A stretch of 64,000 nt of DNA from Hydrogenophaga sp. PAMC20947 (GTDB lineage: Bacteria > Pseudomonadota > Gammaproteobacteria > Burkholderiales > Burkholderiaceae_C), in NCBI RefSeq assembly GCF_004795855.1, contig NZ_CP039252.1, positions 2,728,001-2,792,000 on the forward strand. Reading direction: 5' to 3'. Below are positions 38,262 to 47,282 of this stretch, in pieces. The notes under the pieces are model-generated. The model was not told where the DNA came from. It was given only the letters and a program-made list of their open reading frames with translations, and made no database searches. Position numbers and translations under genes: made by a program. Numbering within the stretch: position 1 is the stretch's first letter; every line of letters begins with the position of its first letter.

Positions 38262-38726
38262 CTACCGTCTTGTTGCAGCATTACCACAGCCACAGCGTTC
38301 GACACACCGATCATTAGTACAAATTGATACAAGTACGGAAGATGGCCTTCCTGAGGGGCTACCTGATCGGCTCAGCATGGATCGGTGTGAAATGGAGACC
38401 CTCGCCACCTCCGTGTTAAAAATGGTTTGCGGCTTATTGGACGCGACAGCGCTTTCTAGACACCCACCCGAACGACGGTGACCCGCAGGACGGCTGAAAA
38501 ATGAGATCGGCGGCGAACTCAGTCCGTTTCAGGATTGAGGCTCCAGGCGAAACTGCGGCCCCGCCGGAACCCGTTTTGAGCGGATTCGCCACGCCATGGC
38601 CCGGTTGGGAAGCAAGCAGACCGAGAAAAACACCGTTGCGGGCGATTTGCAACAGACAACGTCCCGATACGAGAGTCTTCTAGACTCGACACCTGCTCAG
38701 ACACACCATCAGAAAGAGGAAGCGCC
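38262..38726. other. Rest of the porin-coq7 intergenic region
   Basis: No gene recognised. A 15-bp perfect palindrome GAGTCT-TCT-AGACTC at 38673-38687 lies 40 bp before the coq7 ATG and may be an operator. A TTGCAA at 38647-38652 is a possible -35 element, but no well-placed -10 was found. Confidence 0.4.
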
Positions 38727-39362
38727 ATGACCATGGACGCCGTACTAACCGCCGCAGACGCAGCGCTGAGAACCTTGTTCGTTCCACCCCGAGCCAGCCG
38801 GGTGTGCGCCACATTGCCCCACGAAACAGCCGACCTTCCCGAAATGGAGCGGCGTTTGTCAGGCGCCTTGATGCGGGTCAACCACGTGGGTGAGATCTGC
38901 GCCCAGGCGCTGTACACCTCCCAGGCGCTTGCAGCCCGCATGCGCGGGCAAGAAGACCGGCTGGTACAGCAGCTGGAAGCAGCAGGCCAGGAAGAGGTGG
39001 ATCACCTCGCATGGACACAGCACCGCCTGGACGAGCTTGGAGCCCGCCCCTCCTTGTTGAATCCACTCTGGTACACAGGCGCCTTTGGCCTGGGACTGGT
39101 TGCCGGGAGCCTGGGGCCCCGATGGAGTCTGGGTTTTGTGGTGGAAACCGAAAGGCAGGTTGAGGCCCATTTGGCCGACCACATGGACCGACTGCCCGCT
39201 GCTGACCAGGCGTCAAGGGCGATCGTGGCGCAGATGAAGGAGGAAGAAGCCCACCACGCCCGAGAAGCCGAGCGGGCGGGCGCAGCCCCTTTGCCCCCAC
39301 CCGTCAAGGGGCTGATGCGGCTCGCAGCCAGGGTGATGACCACCGTGGCTCACCGCATCTGA
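38727..39362 (+). CDS. coq7: Demethoxyubiquinone hydroxylase Coq7
   Basis: Di-iron monooxygenase that carries out the last ring hydroxylation in ubiquinone synthesis. The 211-residue sequence has the two internally repeated iron-binding helices: MRVNHVGEICAQALYTSQ, EEVDHLAWTQHRLDELG, TERQVEAHLADHMD and KEEEAHHAREAERAGAA. GAGGA lies upstream of the ATG. It appears monocistronic, followed by GC-rich repeats. Confidence 0.94.
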   Translation: MTMDAVLTAADAALRTLFVPPRASRVCATLPHETADLPEMERRLSGALMRVNHVGEICAQALYTSQALAARMRGQEDRLVQQLEAAGQEEVDHLAWTQHRLDELGARPSLLNPLWYTGAFGLGLVAGSLGPRWSLGFVVETERQVEAHLADHMDRLPAADQASRAIVAQMKEEEAHHAREAERAGAAPLPPPVKGLMRLAARVMTTVAHRI

Positions 39363-39369
39363 AGGGCAT

Positions 39370-39565
39370 TGCCCCCACGCTCCACCGCTTCGCGGGTCGC
39401 TGCCCCCCGAGGGGGCGGATTTCCCTTGGGGCGGCCCGACGGGAAATCGCCCTGCCCCCACGCTCCACCGCTTCGCGGGTCGCTACCCCCCCCCGAGGGG
39501 GCGGATTTCCCTTGGGGCGGCCCGACGGGAAATCGCCCGGCCCCCACGCGCCGTCTCTGCACGGC
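39370..39565. repeat. GC-rich tandem repeat family A: two full units and one partial
   Basis: Two near-identical units of about 83-86 bp (39370-39452 and 39453-39538) plus a truncated third. Each unit carries CCGCTTCGCGGGTCGCT, a hairpin around CCCCCCGAGGGGGC, TTGGGGCGGCCC and a unit-specific GACGGGAAATCGCC end. The second unit differs mainly by two extra C residues and one substitution. The same family appears at 44228-44510 with a different end block. Confidence 0.9.
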
Positions 39566-39604
39566 GACGAAACGCTGGCATCAGTCGGGAAACGGGCACA
39601 GAAA

Positions 39605-40054
39605 TCAGGCCTCGATCACTTCGAAGCCCGTGGTGATGGTGGCTGTTTTGCTCAACATGATGCTGGCTGAGCAGTATTTTTCGTGACTCATGGCAATGGC
39701 CCGCTCCACGGCGGCAGGCGGTATGCCCTTGCCAGTGACCGCGAACTGCATGTGAATGCTCGTGAACACTTTGGGATCGGTTTGTGCACGCTCAGTGGTC
39801 AGCTGCACGGAGCACCCCCGCACGTCGTGCCGGCCACGCTTGAGAATCAGCACCACGTCATAGGCGGTACAGCCACCGGTCCCTGCGAGCACCATTTCCA
39901 TGGGGCGGGCAGCCATGTTGCTCCCCCCATTCTCAGGTTTCGCGGCATCAGGCGCGCCATCCATGGTGAGCACATGACCGCTACCGGTTTCGGCGACAAA
40001 GCCCATGTTTGAGCGGGTGCCGGTCGCGCCGGTCCAGGTAACTGTGCACTCCAT
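39605..40054 (-). CDS. OsmC/Ohr-family thiol-dependent peroxide-related protein
   Basis: Member of the OsmC family, whose two conserved cysteines reduce organic hydroperoxides. Both are visible over 149 residues: first in AGTGGCTAYDVVLIL and second in SHEKYCSASIMLS. The N-terminal MECTVTWTGATG strand and DGAPDAAKPENGG loop match the YhfA-like subgroup. Start set at ATG 40054 with GGGAG 6 bp upstream; an in-frame start ten codons earlier would contain that site. Exact substrate unknown. Confidence 0.87.
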   Translation of the reverse strand: MECTVTWTGATGTRSNMGFVAETGSGHVLTMDGAPDAAKPENGGSNMAARPMEMVLAGTGGCTAYDVVLILKRGRHDVRGCSVQLTTERAQTDPKVFTSIHMQFAVTGKGIPPAAVERAIAMSHEKYCSASIMLSKTATITTGFEVIEA

Positions 40055-40131
40055 CGAACGCTCCCAACGTGAAATAAGCAACAAATCTGAGGTTTGCTCC
40101 CTAAAAAGGAGCAGTTTTCCGCGTCCGCATG

Positions 40132-40159
40132 TTGCAATGCAGCATGCGAGCGATATACT
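40132..40159 (+). promoter_or_regulatory. Sigma70 promoter upstream of ilvA / small-RNA candidate
   Basis: TTGCAA (40132-40137) and TATACT (40154-40159) with a 16-bp spacer, a good sigma70 match. Predicted start near 40166. It is divergent from the OsmC-like gene. Confidence 0.7.
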
Positions 40160-40165
40160 GGCGTC

Positions 40166-40244
40166 ATTGTATTGAAGGTTGTCTCCTCTACCCTCCTCGG
40201 GTGGATTTAAACCCGGACTGGTTCTACCAGTTCGGGTTTTTTTT
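40166..40244 (+). ncRNA. Candidate small RNA with an anti-Shine-Dalgarno loop (or ilvA leader)
   Basis: About 79 nt lie between the promoter and an intrinsic terminator. The first hairpin (CTACCC 40188-40193 with GGGTGG 40199-40204) exposes TCCTC in its loop, with GTCTCCTCT just before it; both are complementary to GGAG/GAGGA ribosome-binding sites. The terminator is a 13-bp stem with one G-U pair (40209-40221 with 40227-40239), a TTCTA loop and a run of eight T residues. It ends 42 bp before the ilvA ATG. No reading frame of note. It could act as a trans-acting RNA or as an attenuator leader of ilvA. Not identified with any named RNA family. Confidence 0.6.
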
Positions 40245-40286
40245 GCCCGGCTGCGTGCTGGCTATGATGCTTGGCAAGGAAACCCC

Positions 40287-41900
<1,614 letters not shown>

Positions 41901-41913
41901 CCCCCCACTCAAC

Positions 41914-42999
41914 ATGAACGCCATCCCCTTGCCCGCTGTCGATGAAACCGAAGCCAAAGAGGCTGGCCCTGAACCCCGGCTGCCTTCCATTGCAGGGTTG
42001 TCCTCGCCAGGCCTAGACGACGCATTTCTGCCGCGATTCCGCTCAACGCTGGTCCCGGAGCGGGCATTGGGTCGCATGGAAACGTTGGCGCTGCAACTCG
42101 CCCGGATCCAGCACCCCGAGCCCAAACCACACCATGTGGTGGCGCTGAAGAATCCACAGTTGTTGATTTTTGCGGGTGACCATGGCATTGCCGACGAAGG
42201 GGTGTCCCATTTCCCACAAGAAACGACCCGACAACGGGTGCTCCAGATCTTGCGCGGCAAAGCCCAGATCAATGCCATGGCCGAGCACAATGGCTTCGAT
42301 TTGAGCGTGGTGGATGCCGGTGTCGCGTCGCCGCTGCTGGACAGCAACCACGGCATGACCGAAGTCCCTTTGCTGGAGCGCAAGATCGGCTACGGCACCC
42401 GCAATATTCTCTTGAGTCCGGCCATGTCTGCGACGCAGGCCATCTCTGCGCTGCACGCGGGCATGGATGTGGTGCGCCACTTGCCCGGCAACGTACTGGC
42501 GCTGGGCGACGTCGGCGTCGGCAGCACTTCGATCGCAGCCTTGCTGCTGTCTCGCTTGTGTGGTGTTCCTCTGGGGGACGCCTGCGGCAAAGGCAGCGGG
42601 CTCGACGATGCACAGCAGGCGCGAAAGCTGGAGAAACTGTTCAATGCGGCGGGGCGCCACCGCAAATCCGTCAAGCCCATGGCAGTGCTGGCCTCGATGG
42701 GTGGATTTGAGATCGCCATGATGGCCGGCGCCATGCTGCAGGCCGCCAGCGAACGCCGGGTGGTGTTGGTCGATGGCTTCGTCGGGGGTTCAGCGGCATT
42801 GGTCGCGCGTGCGTTGGTGCCCGAAGTCATGGACTACCTGGTGTTTGCACAGCGGTCGTCCGAAGTGGGTCATCGCCTGATGTTGATTCACTTGCAAAAC
42901 CAGCCACTGCTGGACATGGAGTTGCGCATGGGTCAGGGCATGGGCACCATGCTGGCCTGGCCACTGCTCAAGGCCGCTGAGCACCTGATCAACGACTGA
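41914..42999 (+). CDS. cobT: Nicotinate-nucleotide:dimethylbenzimidazole phosphoribosyltransferase
   Basis: Activates the lower ligand base for cobalamin nucleotide-loop assembly. The 361 residues show LGRMETLALQLARIQ, LLIFAGDHGIADEGVSHFPQ, DAGVASPLLDSNHG, LGDVGVGSTSIAALLL, KGSGLDDAQQARKLE and LVDGFVGGSAALVARAL, all family hallmarks. No other cobalamin gene is in the window. It follows ilvA by 13 bp on the same strand and is probably co-transcribed, although the two pathways are not related. No cobalamin riboswitch was recognised. Confidence 0.92.
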   Translation: MNAIPLPAVDETEAKEAGPEPRLPSIAGLSSPGLDDAFLPRFRSTLVPERALGRMETLALQLARIQHPEPKPHHVVALKNPQLLIFAGDHGIADEGVSHFPQETTRQRVLQILRGKAQINAMAEHNGFDLSVVDAGVASPLLDSNHGMTEVPLLERKIGYGTRNILLSPAMSATQAISALHAGMDVVRHLPGNVLALGDVGVGSTSIAALLLSRLCGVPLGDACGKGSGLDDAQQARKLEKLFNAAGRHRKSVKPMAVLASMGGFEIAMMAGAMLQAASERRVVLVDGFVGGSAALVARALVPEVMDYLVFAQRSSEVGHRLMLIHLQNQPLLDMELRMGQGMGTMLAWPLLKAAEHLIND

Positions 43000-43145
43000 T
43001 ACCCATTCGCCTTCAAAACGATCACTGCGTTGTTCGGCCTCGCCATGCTGCAGCACGGCCTGGGGCTTCTCGCCTGGTACTCCTTTGAAGGCAAATCTCT
43101 GTGCGTCAGCCTTTCCCGGATCTGTACCCAGGATCGACTGCCCGA

Positions 43146-43649
43146 TCACGGGCCTGTCGGAAGCACCGCAGGCAAATTCAATTCAATGGTCGTGGGGCCC
43201 TGGCGGGATGGCCCGAGTCGGGCGATGCCCTTGGCCACCGACTGCAGCACCAACCCATCGCTCACGGCGTCACCCACCTGAACAGGACGGGGAGGCTCGT
43301 CGCCCACCGCAATAAGGGCCGCTCCACCTTGCCGAGCGGGCTGGGCCACCATGCCCCACAACCGATACCGGGTCTGTGCGGCGGGCGCTGCAGGGGTTTC
43401 GGCGACCACAGCCGCCGCACCGAGTGCACGCGCGATGGTGGCAATATCGGCTTGAGGAACGCTGGATGCGAGCGCAGGCACAGGCTCCCACTGCTTGCGT
43501 CCCACCGATTGAAGCACCCAATAACCCATGCTCAATCCTGCCGCCAGCCACAGCAAGCCTGTGACCACCAAGGGTGCCGCCGCAGAGCGGGCAGTGCCGG
43601 GGGCAGGCGCCATTCGCGCCATGCGTTGGGAAAAGGGCATCGCTTTCAT
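43146..43649 (-). CDS. gspC: Type II secretion system inner-membrane protein GspC
   Basis: Bitopic inner-membrane protein that connects the T2SS platform to the GspD secretin. The 167 residues contain one membrane span (about 22-40, LVVTGLLWLAAGLSMGYWV) and a periplasmic homology-region domain with YRLWGMVAQPARQGGAALIAVGDEPPRPVQVGD. There is no PDZ domain, as in several short betaproteobacterial GspC proteins. Start set at ATG 43649 (MKAMPFSQRM); a longer frame upstream has no family character. It is transcribed away from gspG-F, unlike the usual position at the head of the operon. Confidence 0.82.
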   Translation of the reverse strand: MKAMPFSQRMARMAPAPGTARSAAAPLVVTGLLWLAAGLSMGYWVLQSVGRKQWEPVPALASSVPQADIATIARALGAAAVVAETPAAPAAQTRYRLWGMVAQPARQGGAALIAVGDEPPRPVQVGDAVSDGLVLQSVAKGIARLGPSRQGPTTIELNLPAVLPTGP

Positions 43650-43774
43650 GCCCGCATTATGATCCACCCACTGCCACGAACTTGTGGGCATGAGCCGGAT
43701 CAACGCACTGTGCGAGTGCCTCCATTTTCTCGCCACATTCCTGTATTTGAATCTGCTTTCCGGGAGGATTTTTT

Positions 43775-44218
43775 TTGAATTACACCATCCAACGACCGTT
43801 GCGCAGCGCACCGCAGCGCGGCTTCACTTTGATCGAACTCATGGTGGTGCTGGTGATCATCGGCGTGCTGGCCGCCTTGATTGTCCCCAACGTACTCGAT
43901 CGAGCAGACGATGCGCGGGTGACGGCGGCCAAGACCGACGTCAACAACGTCATGCAGGCGCTCAAGCTGTACCGGCTGGACAACCAGCGTTACCCGACCA
44001 GCGAGCAGGGTTTGGTAGCTTTATTGAACAAGCCCACGAGCAACCCGGTTCCACCCAACTGGCGGCGCTACATTGAGAAGCTGCCAGCAGACCCATGGAG
44101 CCGGCCATACCAGTATCTCAACCCTGGGGTTCATGGCGAAGTGGACGTCCTGTCGCTGGGGGCGGATGGTCAAGCGGGTGGAGAAGGACGCGACGCGGAT
44201 ATTGGCAGCTGGGAGTGA
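43775..44218 (+). CDS. gspG: Major type II pseudopilin GspG
   Basis: Main subunit of the secretion pseudopilus. Type IV prepilin leader cleaved at RG before FTLIELMVVLVIIGVLAALIV, with Glu at mature position 5. The C-terminal domain has PTSEQGLVALLNKP and the calcium-loop region VHGEVDVLSLGADGQAGGEG. The start is a TTG with GGGAGGA about 7 bp upstream; no ATG precedes the prepilin cleavage site. 147 residues. First gene of the plus-strand gsp operon. Confidence 0.95.
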   Translation: MNYTIQRPLRSAPQRGFTLIELMVVLVIIGVLAALIVPNVLDRADDARVTAAKTDVNNVMQALKLYRLDNQRYPTSEQGLVALLNKPTSNPVPPNWRRYIEKLPADPWSRPYQYLNPGVHGEVDVLSLGADGQAGGEGRDADIGSWE

Positions 44219-44227
44219 TGACAAAAG

Positions 44228-44510
44228 CCCCCATGCTCCACCGCTGCGCGGGTCGCTGCCCCCCGAGGGGGCTGACCTTGCTTGGGGCGGCCCTGCGCTG
44301 TGGTCCTCGCGCCCTCACGTTCCGCCGCTTCGCGGGTCGCTGCCCCCCCGAGGGGGCTGACCTTGCTTGGGGCGGCCCTGCGCTGTGGTCCTGGCGCCCC
44401 CACGCGCCACCGTTGCGCGGGTCGCTGCCCCCCGAGGGGGCTGACCTTGCTTGGGGCGGCCCTGCGCTGTGGTCCTGGCGCCCCCACGCTGCACGAATCG
44501 CTGCAACACC
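44228..44510. repeat. GC-rich tandem repeat family A between gspG and gspH: three full units and a partial
   Basis: Three units of about 83-85 bp (about 44228-44310, 44311-44395, 44396-44479) and a truncated fourth. Each has GCGCGGGTCGCT or TTCGCGGGTCGCT, a CCCCCGAGGGGGC hairpin, TTGCTTGGGGCGGCCC and CTGCGCTGTGGTCCT. It shares the first 45 or so bases with the family A array at 39370. The 307 bp between gspG and the gspH start contain nothing else I recognise. Confidence 0.92.
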
Positions 44511-44525
44511 GATAGCCGACACCCC

Positions 44526-45005
44526 TTGAAGCACACTCCGTCCTTGCGCCGACCGTCCTGCGGCTTCACGTTGCTGGAGCTGATGGTGGTGGTGGCCATC
44601 ATTGCTTTGGCCACTGCGGGGGTGAGCCTGGCCCTGCGCGATGACGATGGCGGTCGACTGGAAACAGAAGCCCTGCGCCTCTCCGCGCTGCTGGAGTCTG
44701 CGCGGGCGCAATCGCGCAGCAGTGGCGTGCCAATTTACTGGCGGGCCACGCCAGATGGATTCGAATTCCTGGGCTTGTCGTCCAAAGGCAAGGCGCTCGA
44801 TGACTTGATGGGTATGCGCCATTGGTTGCAGACGGAGACTGTGGCTCAGGTGGTGTTGCCGGCCGACGCAGGCAACCTGGTGTTGGGGCCCGAACCCTTG
44901 ATCGCTGCCCAGCGAGTGGCGTTGCAATTGGGGGACCGTCAGCTGATCCTGGCAACCGATGGGCTGGCGCCCTTTGCTGTGCTCCCCGCAGGAGTGGCGC
45001 CGTGA
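44526..45005 (+). CDS. gspH: Minor type II pseudopilin GspH
   Basis: Minor pseudopilin of the T2SS tip complex. The prepilin motif is CG before FTLLELMVVVAIIALATAGVS, with Glu at position 5, followed by a short C-terminal domain (ALRLSALLESARAQSRSSGVPIYW). No ATG lies between the upstream repeat block and the cleavage site; the TTG at 44526 (leader LKHTPSLRRPSCG) is the most sensible start. The frame stays open back through the repeats to an ATG at 44451, which I consider artefactual. The stop overlaps gspI (GTGA). Confidence 0.85.
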   Translation: MKHTPSLRRPSCGFTLLELMVVVAIIALATAGVSLALRDDDGGRLETEALRLSALLESARAQSRSSGVPIYWRATPDGFEFLGLSSKGKALDDLMGMRHWLQTETVAQVVLPADAGNLVLGPEPLIAAQRVALQLGDRQLILATDGLAPFAVLPAGVAP

Positions 45006-45379
45006 GGTGCAAACGTCGTTCCGGGGGGTTCACGCTGATAGAAGTGCTGGTCGCACTGGCCGTGGTGGCGGTTGCATTGGCGGCAGGTGTAAAAGCGTCA
45101 GGCGCCCTCACCCGGGCTGCGGAGCGGCAAAGTGCCCAATGGCTGGCACAACTCTGTGCGGAAAACGCGCTGGTGCAGCTGCGACTGGCGCGTCAACTGC
45201 CGAGCACGGGTGACAACAGCAGTGCCTGCGTCCAGGCGGGCCAGACGATGCAAGTGCGCATTTCGGTGCAACCCACGCCCAACCCCATCTTTCGGCGCGT
45301 GGACGCCGTTGTCACGCAGCCGCAGGATGGCCTGGACGTGAACTTGCTGACCGTTTCGACCATCATGGGACGCTATTGA
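45002..45379 (+). CDS. gspI: Minor type II pseudopilin GspI
   Basis: Minor pseudopilin of the tip complex with GspJ and GspK. The prepilin motif is GG before FTLIEVLVALAVVAVALAAGV; the rest (QWLAQLCAENALVQLRLARQ) matches GspI. Start is GTG 45002, overlapping the gspH stop as GTGA. 125 residues, a normal length. Confidence 0.9.
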   Translation: MRCKRRSGGFTLIEVLVALAVVAVALAAGVKASGALTRAAERQSAQWLAQLCAENALVQLRLARQLPSTGDNSSACVQAGQTMQVRISVQPTPNPIFRRVDAVVTQPQDGLDVNLLTVSTIMGRY

Positions 45380-46143
45380 TGCCTCGACGCTCCATGGTTG
45401 CAAGGCTACGCTCGCGCACCTGTTTGCACCCTGCCGGTTCGAGGCGGAGGGTGACCGTTGCGGGTTTCACGCTGATCGAGCTGCTGGTGGCTCTGTCCGT
45501 GATGGCCATGCTGGCCTTGTTGAGCTGGCGCTCGCTGGACAACCTCAAGCGCGCTCAAGATGTCACCCAGGAAAGGTCCGACCAGATCTTGCGCTTGCAG
45601 GCCTCACTGGGACAGTGGCGTGCGGATCTTGATGCGCTGGCCGAAACGGGTGAGCTCGACGCTCTGAGTTTCGATGGACGTGTGCTGCGCATGACACGGC
45701 GCGACAGCACTGAAGGCGGCATACAGAGCCCTGGCCTGCGGGTTGTGGCCTGGACACGCATGCAACCCCGCGCCGGAGATCAAGGGGCAGCCCAATGGAT
45801 GCGGTGGCAATCGGCGCCCGTGCGTCAGCGCGACGAACTTGCACAAGCGTGGGAACGCGCTGCCATCTGGGGCCAGGGTGAACAACAAACGCCCGAGAAC
45901 ACCAACGAAGCCGACAGCGCCATTCAGCTGGTGCCGATCGACCAGTGGGAGCTGGCCTACCACCGGGGCAGCTCCTGGGGGAACCCGTTGTCTTCGGTCG
46001 GCAATGAAGGCGACAAGCTGGAGGGCAACGCCCGCTTGCCCAACGGCGTGCGCCTGACGCTCACCCTTTCAACGGGCCAGAGTCTTTCTGGGCCGATTGT
46101 CGTGGACTGGGTGAAGCCCACTCTCGCGGCCGGATCACCGTGA
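45379..46143 (+). CDS. gspJ: Minor type II pseudopilin GspJ
   Basis: Minor pseudopilin. A basic leader of about 30 residues precedes the prepilin motif AG before FTLIELLVALSVMAMLALLSW. The globular part has RDSTEGGIQSPGLRVVAWTR and ends with WVKPTLAAGSP. Start ATG 45379 shares a base with the gspI stop (TGATG); a TTG just before it is less likely. 254 residues. The stop overlaps gspK (GTGA). Confidence 0.9.
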   Translation: MPRRSMVARLRSRTCLHPAGSRRRVTVAGFTLIELLVALSVMAMLALLSWRSLDNLKRAQDVTQERSDQILRLQASLGQWRADLDALAETGELDALSFDGRVLRMTRRDSTEGGIQSPGLRVVAWTRMQPRAGDQGAAQWMRWQSAPVRQRDELAQAWERAAIWGQGEQQTPENTNEADSAIQLVPIDQWELAYHRGSSWGNPLSSVGNEGDKLEGNARLPNGVRLTLTLSTGQSLSGPIVVDWVKPTLAAGSP

Positions 46144-47141
46144 AGCTGCTTCGCACGCGCCCCGCCAGCACGAACGCTCAACGCGGCGCAGCCTTGTTGC
46201 TCGCGATGTTGGTCGTCACCCTGGTCGCCACTCTGGCGTCTGCAGCGCTGTGGCAACAATGGCGTTCGGCCGCGGTGGAGGCGGCCGAACGACAACGGGT
46301 TCAGGCCAGCTGGATCTTGACGGGTGCGCTCGACTGGGCGCGCCTGATCTTGCGTGAAGATGCGCGCAGTAACCGCAACAGCGGCAACGCGGACCACCTG
46401 GGTGAGCCTTGGGCCACGCCTCTGGAGGAAGCCCAGCTGTCGAGCTTTCTTGCTGCAGACAAAGACAACAACGCCGACGATCTGATGCCGGCCTACCTGT
46501 CGGGTGAAATCGTGGATGCGCAATCGAGGCTCAATGTGATGAACCTCATCAAGACCAGTGGCGAGGGGGCTGACGCCAAAGTCGAGATATCGGAGCCCGA
46601 TCTGGCCGCCTTCACCAAGCTCTACCAGTTGCTGGACCTGCCCGCGGCCGAACTGAGCAATGCGGCGGAGTCTCTGGTGGCGACCACTCGGCTAGCGCAA
46701 GACGATCCCATGCCCTCGTCAACACCTATTTTGCCGATGCGCTTTGCGCAACTGAGCTGGCTGGGATTCAGCGAGGGCAGCCTGAAGGCCTTGAGCCCGC
46801 ATGTGGGGGTCTTGCCCGAACGCACCCCCCTCAACCTCAACACCGCCAGCGCCGAAGCTTTGAGCGCCAGCATTCCCCAGATTGACCTCGCCATGGCCCA
46901 ACAACTGGTCAGTGAGCGGGCCAACAGTCCGTTCAAGGACTTGCTGGATGTCATCAGCCGGATCCCGGGGGCGGAAAAAGAGTGGGTTAACGCCCGGCAA
47001 CACGATGTTCGCAGCCGGTTCTTTGAAGTGCATGTGCGCATGCGGCTGGACGACCACACCACCGAGGAGCGATCGCTGGTGGTGCGCAGCGGGCTGAACG
47101 TGGGCGTGCGGTGGCGGGAGCGCGTGGCCACCCTCCCATGA
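46140..47141 (+). CDS. gspK: Minor type II pseudopilin GspK
   Basis: Large minor pseudopilin that caps the pseudopilus. The prepilin-like motif RG before AALLLAMLVVTLVATLASA lacks the usual Glu at position 5, as is normal for GspK. The alpha domain has EIVDAQSRLNVMNLI and LYQLLDLP, and NLNTASAEALSASIPQIDL is a family hallmark. GTG start overlapping the gspJ stop. 333 residues. Confidence 0.92.
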   Translation: MKLLRTRPASTNAQRGAALLLAMLVVTLVATLASAALWQQWRSAAVEAAERQRVQASWILTGALDWARLILREDARSNRNSGNADHLGEPWATPLEEAQLSSFLAADKDNNADDLMPAYLSGEIVDAQSRLNVMNLIKTSGEGADAKVEISEPDLAAFTKLYQLLDLPAAELSNAAESLVATTRLAQDDPMPSSTPILPMRFAQLSWLGFSEGSLKALSPHVGVLPERTPLNLNTASAEALSASIPQIDLAMAQQLVSERANSPFKDLLDVISRIPGAEKEWVNARQHDVRSRFFEVHVRMRLDDHTTEERSLVVRSGLNVGVRWRERVATLP

Positions 47142-47282
47142 CAATCCGCTTGGAGCACACTGGTTGGCACACACTTCCTCCACAGACACGGCCTACCCTG
47201 ATCCGCCTCTCTAAAATGTAGATTTTCCGCTGCAGAAATCCAACCTCCGACTGTTGCCCACCCCACACCCTGCAAGACCTCT

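Noticed and set aside
40179-40286. Earlier start for ilvA
   Set aside because: The added codons would run through the terminator hairpin and U tract at 40209-40244.
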